Of a DNA stretch of 64,000 bases, positions 1 through 9,481 are shown piece by piece. The notes beneath the pieces are model-generated. The model made no database searches. It saw nothing but the letters and a program-made list of their open reading frames with translations, and was not told where the DNA came from. The DNA is from Coleofasciculus sp. FACHB-T130 (GTDB lineage Bacteria > Cyanobacteriota > Cyanobacteriia > Cyanobacteriales > FACHB-T130), in the NCBI RefSeq assembly GCF_014695375.1, contig NZ_JACJOG010000038.1, forward strand, positions 186,001 to 250,000. Reading direction: 5' to 3'. The position numbers were made by a program, and so were the translations under genes. Every line of letters begins with the position of its first letter. Position 1 is the first letter of the stretch.

Positions 1-1
1 G

Positions 2-640
2 TTGGAATACCTGCGGTTGTACTTGACTGATGCTATGCGCGAGTTGCGGACTCAGGCGGGACTAACTCAGGCACAGTTAGCCGAAAAGTTGGGAGTGAAG
101 CAAGCGGCAGTGTCTAAGCTGGAGTCGGCACTGAAGGATCATGAGTTGGAGTCGGTGCTGCACTACCTACATACTTTGGGTGCGGATTTATTGGTGGCTG
201 TCAAGCAGGGAGACGAACTCTATCAGGTAAGCGATAACGAAGAGGTGGTGCTGGTAGACTTAGGCGCGGAAGTTGTCCAGCTAGCTGAGGCAGAGGGGAT
301 GAGTCTCCGGGAGTATGTGCAGGCGGCGGTTCGGCACTTCTCGCACAAAGGTGTCTCAGTCATCAAGTCTGTGACGGCGTTTCTGGAGAGTGATGACTCG
401 GTGGCTGTACGGGTACGGGAGAGATTGGGAGCGCGATCGCTTTCTGAAATTGCCGCCGAGTTGGAAAAATGCCTGACCATCCCAGAAGAAGATGACCGAC
501 TCTGTGCTGTCAAGAATCTCTTAGCTGGTAGCGTTGCTGCTGTCGGCACTAACCGCAATTCAAGCGATGATAATGATGAAATCGAACTCCTAGATTTAGC
601 AGAAAGCTTGCTAGAGAAATTAGCCGATGTTTTGCAATAA
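2..640 (+). CDS. XRE-family helix-turn-helix regulator (probably 5'-truncated)
   Basis: DNA-binding protein with a Cro/C1-type helix-turn-helix at about residues 12-45 (LTQAQLAEKLGVKQAAVSKL), followed by a segment resembling the C-terminal end of HigA-like antitoxin regulators (SVLHYLHTLGADLLVAV). The remaining ~130 residues are acidic and helical, with no family I recognise. The frame is open to the window edge and its first in-window start is only a TTG, so the true N-terminus may lie outside. It ends 90 bases before the HExxH gene and points the same way, so it could regulate the HExxH/CHAT pair; that link is inferred from position only. Confidence 0.75.
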   Translation: MEYLRLYLTDAMRELRTQAGLTQAQLAEKLGVKQAAVSKLESALKDHELESVLHYLHTLGADLLVAVKQGDELYQVSDNEEVVLVDLGAEVVQLAEAEGMSLREYVQAAVRHFSHKGVSVIKSVTAFLESDDSVAVRVRERLGARSLSEIAAELEKCLTIPEEDDRLCAVKNLLAGSVAAVGTNRNSSDDNDEIELLDLAESLLEKLADVLQ

Positions 641-730
641 TCTTAAGAGCAAAATCTGCTAACTCTCTGTTTATAAAGCTATGTTTTTTGAATTCTAACC
701 TTTAGATAAAAAGCATCACAAGGAAAGAAT

Positions 731-1285
731 ATGACGCGAGACAAGGGTAATCTGATTATCCCCACCGTTGCTGATGTTCAGGCATTTAGTCACAGCATTG
801 GTGTCAGCGGAATTACTATCACGCCTGGGTATGAGAAGTGGTGGAATGTTCTGCATGAAATTGGTCATTTTGCGGTCAAGCCAGATGGTTACATCGCCCT
901 GTGGCGGCAGCATGGGGGGCTGGGAGTTCCTCAAATGAATTGGTTTAACAGTAATGGGGTTGTTAAGCCAGATGACCCGACACCTGATGAATGGGGAGCG
1001 AGAGCTTGGTGTCTGTTAGCCTTGGAATTCAACGGCTGGGTCAGTCCCCTGGATTGCGGCAAATGGCCTGCTTCTAATGACTGGGAAGGTCGTAGTCGGA
1101 ATAATCCCTATTTGTGGATGAGGAATCAAGTCACCAGCCCTCGCCATCCGTTCTACAAAAATGGATTTGAGCAGTTAGAAGCGGTGGGAATTGACTTCAG
1201 TAGAGGCATTTCGCGCCCCACCCAAGAGTTAGTAACTGTTGGGTGGCAGCCAGTATTGGGGTGGCACTCCCGTCAAAGTGCCTGA
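731..1285 (+). CDS. Hypothetical protein with HExxH (zincin-like) motif
   Basis: 184-aa soluble protein that I cannot assign to a named family. It carries LHEIGHFAV near residue 40, matching the HExxH zinc-binding/catalytic helix of metallopeptidases. About 45 residues later DEWGARAW could supply a third acidic zinc ligand, as the ExxA helix does in ImmA/IrrE-like gluzincins. It is rich in Trp, Gly and Pro and has no signal peptide or membrane segment. An AAGGA ribosome-binding site lies just upstream of the ATG. Only 23 bases separate its stop from the TPR-CHAT gene, so the two are probably co-transcribed. Metallopeptidase activity is inferred from the motif alone; the C-terminal third has no recognisable feature. 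Confidence 0.7.
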   Translation: MTRDKGNLIIPTVADVQAFSHSIGVSGITITPGYEKWWNVLHEIGHFAVKPDGYIALWRQHGGLGVPQMNWFNSNGVVKPDDPTPDEWGARAWCLLALEFNGWVSPLDCGKWPASNDWEGRSRNNPYLWMRNQVTSPRHPFYKNGFEQLEAVGIDFSRGISRPTQELVTVGWQPVLGWHSRQSA

Positions 1286-1308
1286 GATGACTAAGATTTT
1301 AAGGTTAA

Positions 1309-4300
1309 GTGAACGATATGGCAAAAGGATTCGGTACTGGAAAGCCAAAAAAGAGTAAACAATATCAAAAATCCTATGTAAATTTCTTACTTGAGGTATT
1401 GCAGGTAATCGCAGAAAGCAATGGTGATCCACAAGTGGTTTATCCACTGCTGGAAGCGAATTTGGACAAACTTGATGATCAATTTGCGGCTTTGCTGCGA
1501 AGTAGGATAACGGCTCCTAGGTTTGAATCGGAACAAAATCTAGTACAGGGTATTGGAGTCGCTCTCATACATTTCAGTAGCCTGATGCGACAGTTTTCGC
1601 TAGGCATAAAGGCGAACAACCTGGAGATTGCGATTACAGGCTATGAGGTCGTTACCACTATCTTTACCCGTGAAGCATCCCCAGAAAATTGGGCTATGGC
1701 TCAATATAACCTGGGCAACGCCTACCGTGAGCGCATCTTGGACAAGCGAGTCTCAAATCTAGAGCTAGCGATTCAGTGTTATGACCGAGCGTTGCAAGTC
1801 TACACCAATCATGCTTTTCCTGAATACTGGGCAAGAATACAAAGTAATCTGGGTACTGCCTATGGAAACCGCATCATAGGCGACAAAGCATCGAACCTGG
1901 AGTTAGCAATTGAATGCTACAACCAAGCACTGCAAGTCTACACTCGTGAAGCATTTCCTCAAAACTGGGCAGGAACTCAAAACAATTTGGGTACTGCCTA
2001 TGGAAACCGCATCATAGGCGACAAAGCATCGAACCTGGAGTTAGCAATTGAATGCTACAACCAAGCATTGCAAGTCTACACTCGTGAGGCGTTTCCCCAG
2101 GAATGGGGAGGAACTCAAAACAATTTGGGCAATGCTTACCACAGTCGCATTTTAGGAGATCGCAAGTCGAATTTGGATTTAGCGATTCAGTGCTTAGAAG
2201 CAGCTTTGCAAGTTTGCACTCGTGAGGCGTTTCCCCAGGAATGGGCAAGAACCCAAAACCACCTGGGACTTGCTTATAGAGACCGCATCTCAGGCGACCA
2301 ATGGTCGAATTTGGAGTTAGCGATTCAGTGCTTAGAAGCAGCATTACAAGTTTATACCTGTGAGGCATTTCCCCAAGCATGGGCAGCAATTCAGAGTAAT
2401 TTAGGTGTTGTCTACTGCGATCGCATCTTAGGAGATAAAGAATCGAGTCTAGAGTTAGCAATTAAATGCTACAAGCGAGCTTTGCAAATCTATACCTTTG
2501 AGGACTTTCCCTACCAATGGGCAGATACTCAAACTAATCTGGGTAATGCCTACCGCGATCGCATATTAGGAGACGGTGTGTCCAGTTTAGAGTCGGCGGA
2601 CTCTCAGAGAACAATGGGTGAACTATTTGTTCGCTCAATAATAGACTCGGCATCAAATCTGAAGTCAGCTGTTCAGTGCTATGAAATGGCACTACAAGTC
2701 TATACCCGTGAAGGCTTTCCGAGGAACTGGGCAGGAATTCAAAACAATCTGGGACTTTACTATTGCAAGCTGCAAAACATTCCAGAGGCATTACAGGTAT
2801 TTCGATTGGCGTTGGCAATCCACTCTCCTACTACTGACCCAGTAGAGTGCCTCAAAACTGGACGTAACCTGGGCAACGCCGCCTTTGCCGCTACGCTATG
2901 GACAGAAGCTACCCAAGGCTATGCTGCTGCTATTGATGCTATAGAACAAAGCCGCACTTGGACAACTTCTGAATCACGCCGTCAAGAGATTCTGGCAGAG
3001 TCCATTGGCATCTACGAAAACATGGTGCAAGCCTGCATCAATAATGGTCAACTGGAAAAAGCCATTGAGACTGTTGAGCGATCGCGTTCCAAGCGCCTCG
3101 TAGATTTGATGGCTAGTAATGACCTCTACCAAGGCGGCGAAATTCCCCCAGAAGTCAAAGCGTTATTGCAGCAGTTTGATGGCTTGCAACAGCGAATTGA
3201 CCAAGAACGGTTTAAATACAATTCTGACAATAAGAGCGGAGAAATTAGCAAAGGCGATCGCGCTTCCTTCCAAGCCAAAACACAAGCGATCGCATCTTTA
3301 GAAGCTGAGAAACAGCAAATCTGGGAACAACTCAGACGCCTAGACCCCGTACTAGCTGGTGAGATTCAAGTTATAGCTCCTGACTTTTCGGCGATGCAGA
3401 AGCTCATCGACCAACCTACTACTGCTATCCTCAGCTTCTATAGCACCAGTAACGATACTCATATATTTGTACTGCGGAAAAACCAGATCGCCTGCCACAC
3501 TTGTACTGGAGAAGGCATGGCAACACTGCAATCTTGGATTTTGCAGAACTGGTTAAAACTCTACGTCGAAGATGGAAACACTTGGAAGTCCCAAATTAGT
3601 AATTTCTTAGTCGAACTGGCTCAACGCTTGCAAATCAATGACCTTATTTCTCAGCACCTACAGGACATTACCGAACTGATTTTAGTGCCTCACTTGGCGC
3701 TGCATCAGATTCCCTTTGCTGCTTTGCCCCTTGGAGAAGGTCAATATTTGGGAGATAAGTTTCTCATTCGCTATACCCCCAGTTGCCAAGTTTTGGAATT
3801 TTGCCAACAACGGGGCGAAGTAGAAGGAAATCTCACCTACGGCACCGTGGAAGATGCTACCGAAGACCTACCCGTTGCGAATTTTGAGGGTGAACAAATT
3901 GCGAAAATTTACAATATTCCTGAAAGCGATCGCTTAAGAGGTCGCAGCCAAGCTACGACAAGCAACTATCGTCAGATGGCTTCACGAGTTCAGGTGCTTC
4001 ACTCCAGCCATCATGCTGAATCCTGCCTCGATAATCCTCTTAACTCCCAGTTGAAATTGGCTGATGGTAATATCACCTTGGGGCAGTTGATGACTCCAGG
4101 CTGGCGGCTGCCTAATCTTTCTGATGTGTTTCTCTCTTGTTGCGAAACTGGTTTGGGCGTGCCGGAAATAACGGATGATATTCTCACCCTTTCCACAGGT
4201 TTTTTATGTGCTGGTGCCAGAAGTGTTGTCAGTACACTTTGGTCAGTCGATGACTTAGCCACAGCATTATTTTCCATTTTTTACTATCAGCATCGACAAC

Positions 4301-4590
4301 AAGATAAAAGCCGCCCCGAATCTCTGCAACAAGCTCAAATCAAACTGCGTGAACTGAACAAAGATGATATTAAAAAAATATCGAGTCAGACACTCGTCGC
4401 ATGGAAAGAAACAAAAAGCAAGCGAGATCAATATCAGCCTGGTTCATCTGACTATGTGGAGTGTAATCGTAAACATCAGATCTACGGTGTAGTCATAGGA
4501 CAGCTTAACCCACACAAAAATTCTTTAGATGAATATGCCTTCTCACATCATCGCTACTGGGCTGCTTTCACCTGCCAAGGCTTGCGATGA
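1309..4590 (+). CDS. TPR-CHAT protein (caspase-like protease family)
   Basis: 1093-aa protein. About residues 130-490 form an array of tetratricopeptide-like repeats of 46 residues, each built like NLGTAYGNRI...SNLELAI.CY..ALQVYTREAFP. A linker region and a C-terminal CHAT domain (about residues 700-1090) follow. The CHAT dyad is visible: His902 in LHSSHHAES, where the usual HG is HA, and Cys945 in FLSCCETGLG, the family's SACETG motif. CHAT domains are clan CD (caspase/separase-like) peptidases; the TPR array probably binds a partner or substrate that controls the protease. GTG at 1309 and ATG at 1318 are both possible starts. Gene 731-1285 lies immediately upstream. Substrate and trigger are unknown. 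Confidence 0.9.
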   Translation: MNDMAKGFGTGKPKKSKQYQKSYVNFLLEVLQVIAESNGDPQVVYPLLEANLDKLDDQFAALLRSRITAPRFESEQNLVQGIGVALIHFSSLMRQFSLGIKANNLEIAITGYEVVTTIFTREASPENWAMAQYNLGNAYRERILDKRVSNLELAIQCYDRALQVYTNHAFPEYWARIQSNLGTAYGNRIIGDKASNLELAIECYNQALQVYTREAFPQNWAGTQNNLGTAYGNRIIGDKASNLELAIECYNQALQVYTREAFPQEWGGTQNNLGNAYHSRILGDRKSNLDLAIQCLEAALQVCTREAFPQEWARTQNHLGLAYRDRISGDQWSNLELAIQCLEAALQVYTCEAFPQAWAAIQSNLGVVYCDRILGDKESSLELAIKCYKRALQIYTFEDFPYQWADTQTNLGNAYRDRILGDGVSSLESADSQRTMGELFVRSIIDSASNLKSAVQCYEMALQVYTREGFPRNWAGIQNNLGLYYCKLQNIPEALQVFRLALAIHSPTTDPVECLKTGRNLGNAAFAATLWTEATQGYAAAIDAIEQSRTWTTSESRRQEILAESIGIYENMVQACINNGQLEKAIETVERSRSKRLVDLMASNDLYQGGEIPPEVKALLQQFDGLQQRIDQERFKYNSDNKSGEISKGDRASFQAKTQAIASLEAEKQQIWEQLRRLDPVLAGEIQVIAPDFSAMQKLIDQPTTAILSFYSTSNDTHIFVLRKNQIACHTCTGEGMATLQSWILQNWLKLYVEDGNTWKSQISNFLVELAQRLQINDLISQHLQDITELILVPHLALHQIPFAALPLGEGQYLGDKFLIRYTPSCQVLEFCQQRGEVEGNLTYGTVEDATEDLPVANFEGEQIAKIYNIPESDRLRGRSQATTSNYRQMASRVQVLHSSHHAESCLDNPLNSQLKLADGNITLGQLMTPGWRLPNLSDVFLSCCETGLGVPEITDDILTLSTGFLCAGARSVVSTLWSVDDLATALFSIFYYQHRQQDKSRPESLQQAQIKLRELNKDDIKKISSQTLVAWKETKSKRDQYQPGSSDYVECNRKHQIYGVVIGQLNPHKNSLDEYAFSHHRYWAAFTCQGLR
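1851..2088 (+). repeat. Near-identical tandem DNA copies inside the TPR array
   Basis: Two consecutive TPR units (1851-1950 and 1989-2088) are almost identical over 100 bases, offset by exactly 138 bp (46 codons); the visible differences are synonymous changes such as the CTG/TTG leucine. The other units of the array have diverged much more, so this is a recent in-frame duplication or gene-conversion event. Confidence 0.9.
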
Positions 4591-4770
4591 TTGTACTCTA
4601 TATAACAGTGAGGAATAGGCACGATCTCTTTCAGTTCACCTTTCAATATGATGGGGTTTGAAAGGCGCAATCGCTCTCATCTTCTAATTGATGAGTAGAT
4701 ATATAGAGCTAAATTCCCAAAGCGATCCAGATGAGCTAGCGATCGCCTTTATAGGGTAATAAACATAGCA

Positions 4771-5328
4771 TTATTGAGGCTGCCGTGTCTCCTCGTCCGT
4801 AGCAGGTGGCAGAGCGAAATTGCCCCAAGAAAGTTTCGTTGTTGTATCAATATCTAACAGAAATAAGGTTAGAGAAGTTTCTGGTTGAGAAATGACAGCA
4901 ACGTGACTGGCTATCCCTAGGGTATTAGCGTGACGAAAGGATTCGGGTAAGACTCGGATGGTGGATAAGGGAACATCTATCAAAGCGGGAACGGTTTCAA
5001 CCGGGATACCATACAACTCGCTTTCGGTATTTTGAAGAACGATCAGGTAGGCTCCCTGAAGGGTTTCGTGGGTTGAGTTGGATGAAAATAACCGCTGCTG
5101 TAAATCCAAAACGGTCACTTCGCGATCGCCTACATGAGCAATACCGACTCCATTCAGTTCGCTGCCAAAAATTTGGGTAGAATTCAGCACTTTGTAGATA
5201 GACTCAATCCGCAAACCCAAGTTTAAGCTACCAATGCTAAACACAAGCACTTTAATAGCGGGTACAGACGCGGAAACATCTAACCGATCGAAATCTGGGG
5301 GGTTTGAGTTGATTAAAGTGCTATTCAT
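4771..5328 (-). CDS. CheW-like chemotaxis coupling protein
   Basis: 185-aa CheW-domain protein. After a ~25-residue variable leader, the fold starts at KVLVFSIGSLNLGLRIESI, with the typical beta-barrel segments (VTVLDLQQRLF, YLIVLQ, YGIPVETVPALIDVP). CheW domains couple chemoreceptors to a CheA kinase. It lies last in the phototaxis cluster, 111 bases after pixL and on the same strand, so it is probably part of the same transcription unit. It is additional to the pixI-type cheW at 15028-15615 and is quite different from it. It might tune or compete for PixL, but its role is not shown by the sequence. Confidence 0.88.
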   Translation of the reverse strand: MNSTLINSNPPDFDRLDVSASVPAIKVLVFSIGSLNLGLRIESIYKVLNSTQIFGSELNGVGIAHVGDREVTVLDLQQRLFSSNSTHETLQGAYLIVLQNTESELYGIPVETVPALIDVPLSTIRVLPESFRHANTLGIASHVAVISQPETSLTLFLLDIDTTTKLSWGNFALPPATDEETRQPQ

Positions 5329-5439
5329 GCCTTTTTTTCAGGGGAAAGTAGGATTCATCCCTCCCGATTCACCCAGAGGGTTGGGGTGGGTTTCTGGACT
5401 GTAATTGATGTTTTTAAAAACATTGAGATGCTCTCATTA

Positions 5440-8400
5440 TTATGAGCTACGAACGGCAGCTCCTAAAGATCCACTTTTTTCAAAAAGGGCTTTGAGGGCT
5501 GCTAAGAATTCTTGCTCTAAGTAAGGTTTGCTAAAGTAAGCACTGGCTCCCAAGTGAGTTGCTAATTGTCGATGTTTTTCACTACTACGGGAAGTCAGCA
5601 TCGCTACGGGTATTTTTGATAGCTGCGGATCTTGACGACGATGGTTAAGAAATTCAAAGCCATTTAGATTCGGCATTTCTACATCGCAAACTACCATTTG
5701 AATGTTGGAATTTTGCTGTAACTGTTCGATGGCTTCCCGTCCATCTCTTGCTTGTAAGACGCGGTATCCTGCTTTTTGGAGTGTTAAAGCTAAAGTTTGT
5801 CTCAGGGTAATGGAGTCATCTACGATTAATATCAAAGGCGATTTAGCTGTGTTTACGGATACTTTAGTTTTGTCAATTGATGCAGTTTGGATGGGGGAAG
5901 CAGTTGGCAGATCGGTGAAAGTAGTCGTAGCGATCGCGTTCTTACTTTGCCCAACCATCTGGGTGAGAAGCGTTGCCCCATCAATTACCGGAATCAGGCT
6001 CCCATCTCCTAAAATCGTGCAACCGTAAATATAACTTGGAGGCGCGATCGCTGCACCAAAGGGTTTAATCACCAATTCTTGCTCTGTGACCAAGCGATCG
6101 ATTTCTAAGGCAAGAATTTGGTTGTCTCGGCGGATTAGCAGCATCGGTGGGGCCCAAGCTTCGGGAGTGGGAACGGCGACTAAAGCTTGGCTGGGAATTG
6201 ATTCAGGCAACGGACAACTATAGTCCAGTAATTCTGATAAGTGATAGACAGGAACGATTCGCTTGCGCCAGTGCAAGAATCTCTGTTTTCCAGAGTGCTT
6301 CATCTGGTCAGTTTTCGGAATGACGATCTCTTCAATGCTGTCAGCGGGGAAGGCGTAAGCAGTGGAACCAACCAAGCAGACGAGTAATTTGGCAATCGTC
6401 AGCGTCAGCGGGATGCGTAAGGTAAAGGTGGTACCTTTTCCAGGCGTGGTCGTGACGGTGATGGTGCCTTTGAGCGATCGCAGTTGCGATCGCGCCACAT
6501 CTAATCCCACACCTCGACCCGACAGTTCGCTGACTTGAGCCGCAGTGGAAAATCCTGGCTCAAATAGTAAATCTAAAAGTCGAGTGGTTGAAGTTGTAAC
6601 CACTTGTTCTGGTGAAAGCAACCCCAACTCTAGTGCTTTCAAACGGATGCGTTCTAGGTTGACTCCTTGACCGTCATCCCGTACTTCAATAATCGTGTGA
6701 CTCCCCTGATGATAAGCCTGAATTTCAATCTGACCCCGCTCCGGTTTCCCTTGCTGACGGCGTACTTCTGGTGGCTCAATCCCGTGATCGAAGGCATTGC
6801 GGAGCAAGTGCAGTAAAGGATCGTTGAGTTTTTCTAAAGCGGCTTTATCAACTAAAACTCCCGTCCCGCTTAATTTCAGCTCGACTGGCTTTTTGTATTT
6901 TGTGGAAAGGTCGCGCAAAACTCTAGGAAAGCGGCTCAACACTTCGCGCAGGGGAAGCATCCGCGCCCACATCAAATCATCCCGCAAGTGGGCGATCATT
7001 TGACGTTGACTTTCTAAAGTTTGGCTTGACTGTCCAGCTAAGTGTGCCACATCCCCGACGATTTCTTCGAGTTGCACCATCTCTTCGAGGCTCTCTTGCA
7101 CCATTGAGTGCAATGCTCCATAGCTGTCCATCTCTAGGGAGTCAAACGAAGAAGTTAGGGGTGTAGAGGTGCTAGAAGACAGGAGATTTTGCTCTATATT
7201 TTCCTCGGTTTCAGACGCAGGAAATCGCGTTTTTACATCCGGCTTTTCTGCTTTTCGAGATGCGATTTGCTGGTCTGACGCAATAGAATGGCGTTCTGGA
7301 GCCACTATCATCTGGTCTGATAAATCGCGCAGATGATTGGCGATTTCCTGAAATTTAGTAAACCGCCGCAGCAGTTCTTGTACCGTTGCTTGCAGTTGTT
7401 CGTTTTGGAGGAAAAGACCGTTTCGGTTAATGGCAAGTTCACCCACCAAGTTATTCATTCGTTCCAGTCGATCTAAGTCAACTCGAACAGAAAGTTGGGG
7501 AGTAGAATTGGTAGGGACAATGGTTTCTTTCTTCTTGTCTTTGGCAGCAGGCAATTTAGCGGGTCTAGAAGTTTTAGGCGCTGCTTTGTCGATTTCAGAC
7601 TGAATTATCTGAGGCGAATTTTCTGTGTTGACTAGATTGACCGGAAGCTCGGTTACGGAAGGCAAACTATCAAATAATTGCTCGATTTCCTGAACAACTG
7701 CTTGAATATTCGTTGAGGATTTTGTTGCAATTAATTCTGAGTGTAGTTCTGGAGCTGGGGGAGAAATAGTAACTAGGTTAGTTTCTTCAACAGCTAGCTC
7801 TAATTCAGGAATTTCCTCAATCAGCGCCATCGGCTCAGCTACTTCATAAGAAGATGAGTTTTCAATTTCTATCTCTGGTAAATTTGAGGCAAAACTACCA
7901 AAAACTTCATCTAGAGAAGGAGGGGAAGCGAGGATTTCTTCTTGAGCGATTAACTCAAATTCTTGATTTAGATTAGCTGCTGGTAGCGCCGGAAGTTTCA
8001 GCCCGTCGAAAGATGAATTATTATAAAAATCTGTAATTTCTGCTGTTAATTTTGAATCCTTAAAAATTTTATCTGAAGTTTGTTTCTGTTTTCGCTCGTC
8101 TAAGTTTGGTTTGAGACTTTCCTCATCTGTAGTTAAGGTTAGATGCTCAAGTTCATCAACTTTGAGAAGAGGGAGTTGATTTTGAGTTGATAGGCTGGAA
8201 TCTGAGAAATCAAGAATTTCGTCGAAAGCAGCGATAGAAGTTAGCGTTTCCCCTGGAATGCCTAACTCGGTTTCGGAAATTTCTTCAGATGTGAATAGTG
8301 CCGAAACGTCTAGGAAATCTTCATTGATTTCAGAAGGGAGGACAGAGCTACCAAAAATATCTTCAATAGAAGAAAAGGAAAAGGAGAGCGCTGATTCCTC

Positions 8401-9270
8401 TTCATCTTCAGTCAGTGTCAGTAGCTCTAATTCGGGAGCCAGTTGGACGCCTGTAACCGTTGCTACGGGCGAAGTTTGAACAGGAGAAGTAGCAGCAAGT
8501 TTTGTTAAAGCGGTAGAGGGAGAACCGCCAAGCAAGCGATCGCCTGCGAGTACGCCTTCTCTAGCTGCTAGAAAATCAGCTAATGCCAGTTGAGCAATCT
8601 GCAAGGCTTGTTCGGGATGAGCATCGAGCGCCGCCAAAGTAGTTTGCGCGATCGCTCCAAATCCTGGCAAACTTAATAATTCTGCGATGCCGGTAAATAC
8701 ATCAGCGAGTGCCCGCAATTCTCCGGCTACTTGATTGCTCTCAGGATGGGCTAAAACATGAGTGAGGCGCTCTAGTTCTTGCGCCACGTCCACTTCAAAT
8801 ATCGATAAGGTGATATCAATTCCCAATTCCACCGCATTGGGTAAAACTTCCTCTCCGGTGAGGAAATCTCCTAATTGCGCCTCAATTTTGGCAAACACGG
8901 GTTCGGCGATCGCGATCGCCTGTTCTGCGTTGAAATGACCCGCCAGAATCTGCTCCGTTAAAGGGAGGCGGAGACAATCATAGGCTTGCAGCAATAAGCT
9001 TTCTAGTTCGGCATCAATCTCTAACTCTTTGTTGTGGAGCGCCTTAAAGATGTCTTCAAGGCGGTGAGCTATCGTTTTGATTGTTTCGAGTCCCACGCAA
9101 GCAGATCCCCCTTTAATCGAGTGAGCCGCACGCATGAGACTGTGAATTTTAGCAGTAGTCCGCTCTGTCTTGAGCGTCAGCAGTTCCGATTCGATGACCT
9201 GCAACAGCTCTGGAGCTTCTTGAATGAAGAACTGATAGGCTTGGTCGCGGATATCAGAGTCGAGCGCCAT
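5440..9270 (-). CDS. pixL: CheA-type hybrid histidine kinase/response regulator, PixL-like
   Basis: 1276-aa kinase of the phototaxis pathway. An N-terminal Hpt domain has its phospho-accepting His50 in MRAAHSIKGG. A long acidic low-complexity linker (about residues 280-600) is followed by the dimerisation domain (LDRLERMNNLVGELAINRNG), an HATPase with LLHLLRNAFDHGIE, DDGQGV and GRGVGLDV motifs, a CheW-like P5 domain, and a C-terminal REC domain with its phospho-Asp in VVCDVEMPNLNGFEF. This Hpt-HATPase-CheW-REC order matches Synechocystis PixL/PilL. It lies directly after the pixJ-type receptor on the same strand. It should autophosphorylate in response to the receptor and pass phosphate to its own REC and to the PixG/PixH regulators. 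Confidence 0.93.
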   Translation of the reverse strand: MALDSDIRDQAYQFFIQEAPELLQVIESELLTLKTERTTAKIHSLMRAAHSIKGGSACVGLETIKTIAHRLEDIFKALHNKELEIDAELESLLLQAYDCLRLPLTEQILAGHFNAEQAIAIAEPVFAKIEAQLGDFLTGEEVLPNAVELGIDITLSIFEVDVAQELERLTHVLAHPESNQVAGELRALADVFTGIAELLSLPGFGAIAQTTLAALDAHPEQALQIAQLALADFLAAREGVLAGDRLLGGSPSTALTKLAATSPVQTSPVATVTGVQLAPELELLTLTEDEEESALSFSFSSIEDIFGSSVLPSEINEDFLDVSALFTSEEISETELGIPGETLTSIAAFDEILDFSDSSLSTQNQLPLLKVDELEHLTLTTDEESLKPNLDERKQKQTSDKIFKDSKLTAEITDFYNNSSFDGLKLPALPAANLNQEFELIAQEEILASPPSLDEVFGSFASNLPEIEIENSSSYEVAEPMALIEEIPELELAVEETNLVTISPPAPELHSELIATKSSTNIQAVVQEIEQLFDSLPSVTELPVNLVNTENSPQIIQSEIDKAAPKTSRPAKLPAAKDKKKETIVPTNSTPQLSVRVDLDRLERMNNLVGELAINRNGLFLQNEQLQATVQELLRRFTKFQEIANHLRDLSDQMIVAPERHSIASDQQIASRKAEKPDVKTRFPASETEENIEQNLLSSSTSTPLTSSFDSLEMDSYGALHSMVQESLEEMVQLEEIVGDVAHLAGQSSQTLESQRQMIAHLRDDLMWARMLPLREVLSRFPRVLRDLSTKYKKPVELKLSGTGVLVDKAALEKLNDPLLHLLRNAFDHGIEPPEVRRQQGKPERGQIEIQAYHQGSHTIIEVRDDGQGVNLERIRLKALELGLLSPEQVVTTSTTRLLDLLFEPGFSTAAQVSELSGRGVGLDVARSQLRSLKGTITVTTTPGKGTTFTLRIPLTLTIAKLLVCLVGSTAYAFPADSIEEIVIPKTDQMKHSGKQRFLHWRKRIVPVYHLSELLDYSCPLPESIPSQALVAVPTPEAWAPPMLLIRRDNQILALEIDRLVTEQELVIKPFGAAIAPPSYIYGCTILGDGSLIPVIDGATLLTQMVGQSKNAIATTTFTDLPTASPIQTASIDKTKVSVNTAKSPLILIVDDSITLRQTLALTLQKAGYRVLQARDGREAIEQLQQNSNIQMVVCDVEMPNLNGFEFLNHRRQDPQLSKIPVAMLTSRSSEKHRQLATHLGASAYFSKPYLEQEFLAALKALFEKSGSLGAAVRSS

Positions 9271-9278
9271 AATACTGA

Positions 9279-9480
9279 ATTGGTAATTGGTAATTAGTAA
9301 TTGGTAATTGGGGAATAGGCGTATGGGAATTGGGAATTGGTAATTGATAATTGGGGAAAAGGGGTTTAGTAATTAATAATTGGCTGGATTCTTCCCCCTA
9401 CCAATTACCCATTACCAATTACCCATTACCAATTACCCATTACCAATTACCCATTACCAATTACCCATTACCAATTACCC
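9279..9480. repeat. Tandem 14-bp repeat with inverted copies between pixJ and pixL
   Basis: Five perfect copies of ATTACCAATTACCC lie at 9411-9480, preceded by a 12-base partial copy at 9399-9410. Reverse-complement copies (GGTAATTGGTAAT type) occur at 9279-9313 and 9339-9356, so the spacer can fold into a long AT-rich hairpin. The array runs right up to the pixJ stop codon (TAA on the minus strand, 9482-9484). Such repeats are common in cyanobacterial spacers. Here it lies inside a probable operon and could attenuate pixL expression or stabilise upstream mRNA. Confidence 0.9.
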
Positions 9481-9481
9481 A

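Noticed and set aside
2012-2461. 149-codon frame opposite the TPR array
   Set aside because: It is antisense to tandem repeats and repeats with the same period; no start signal.
9399-9480. Regular short repeats that could suggest a CRISPR array
   Set aside because: The 14-bp units are directly adjacent without spacers, AT-rich, and no cas gene is near.
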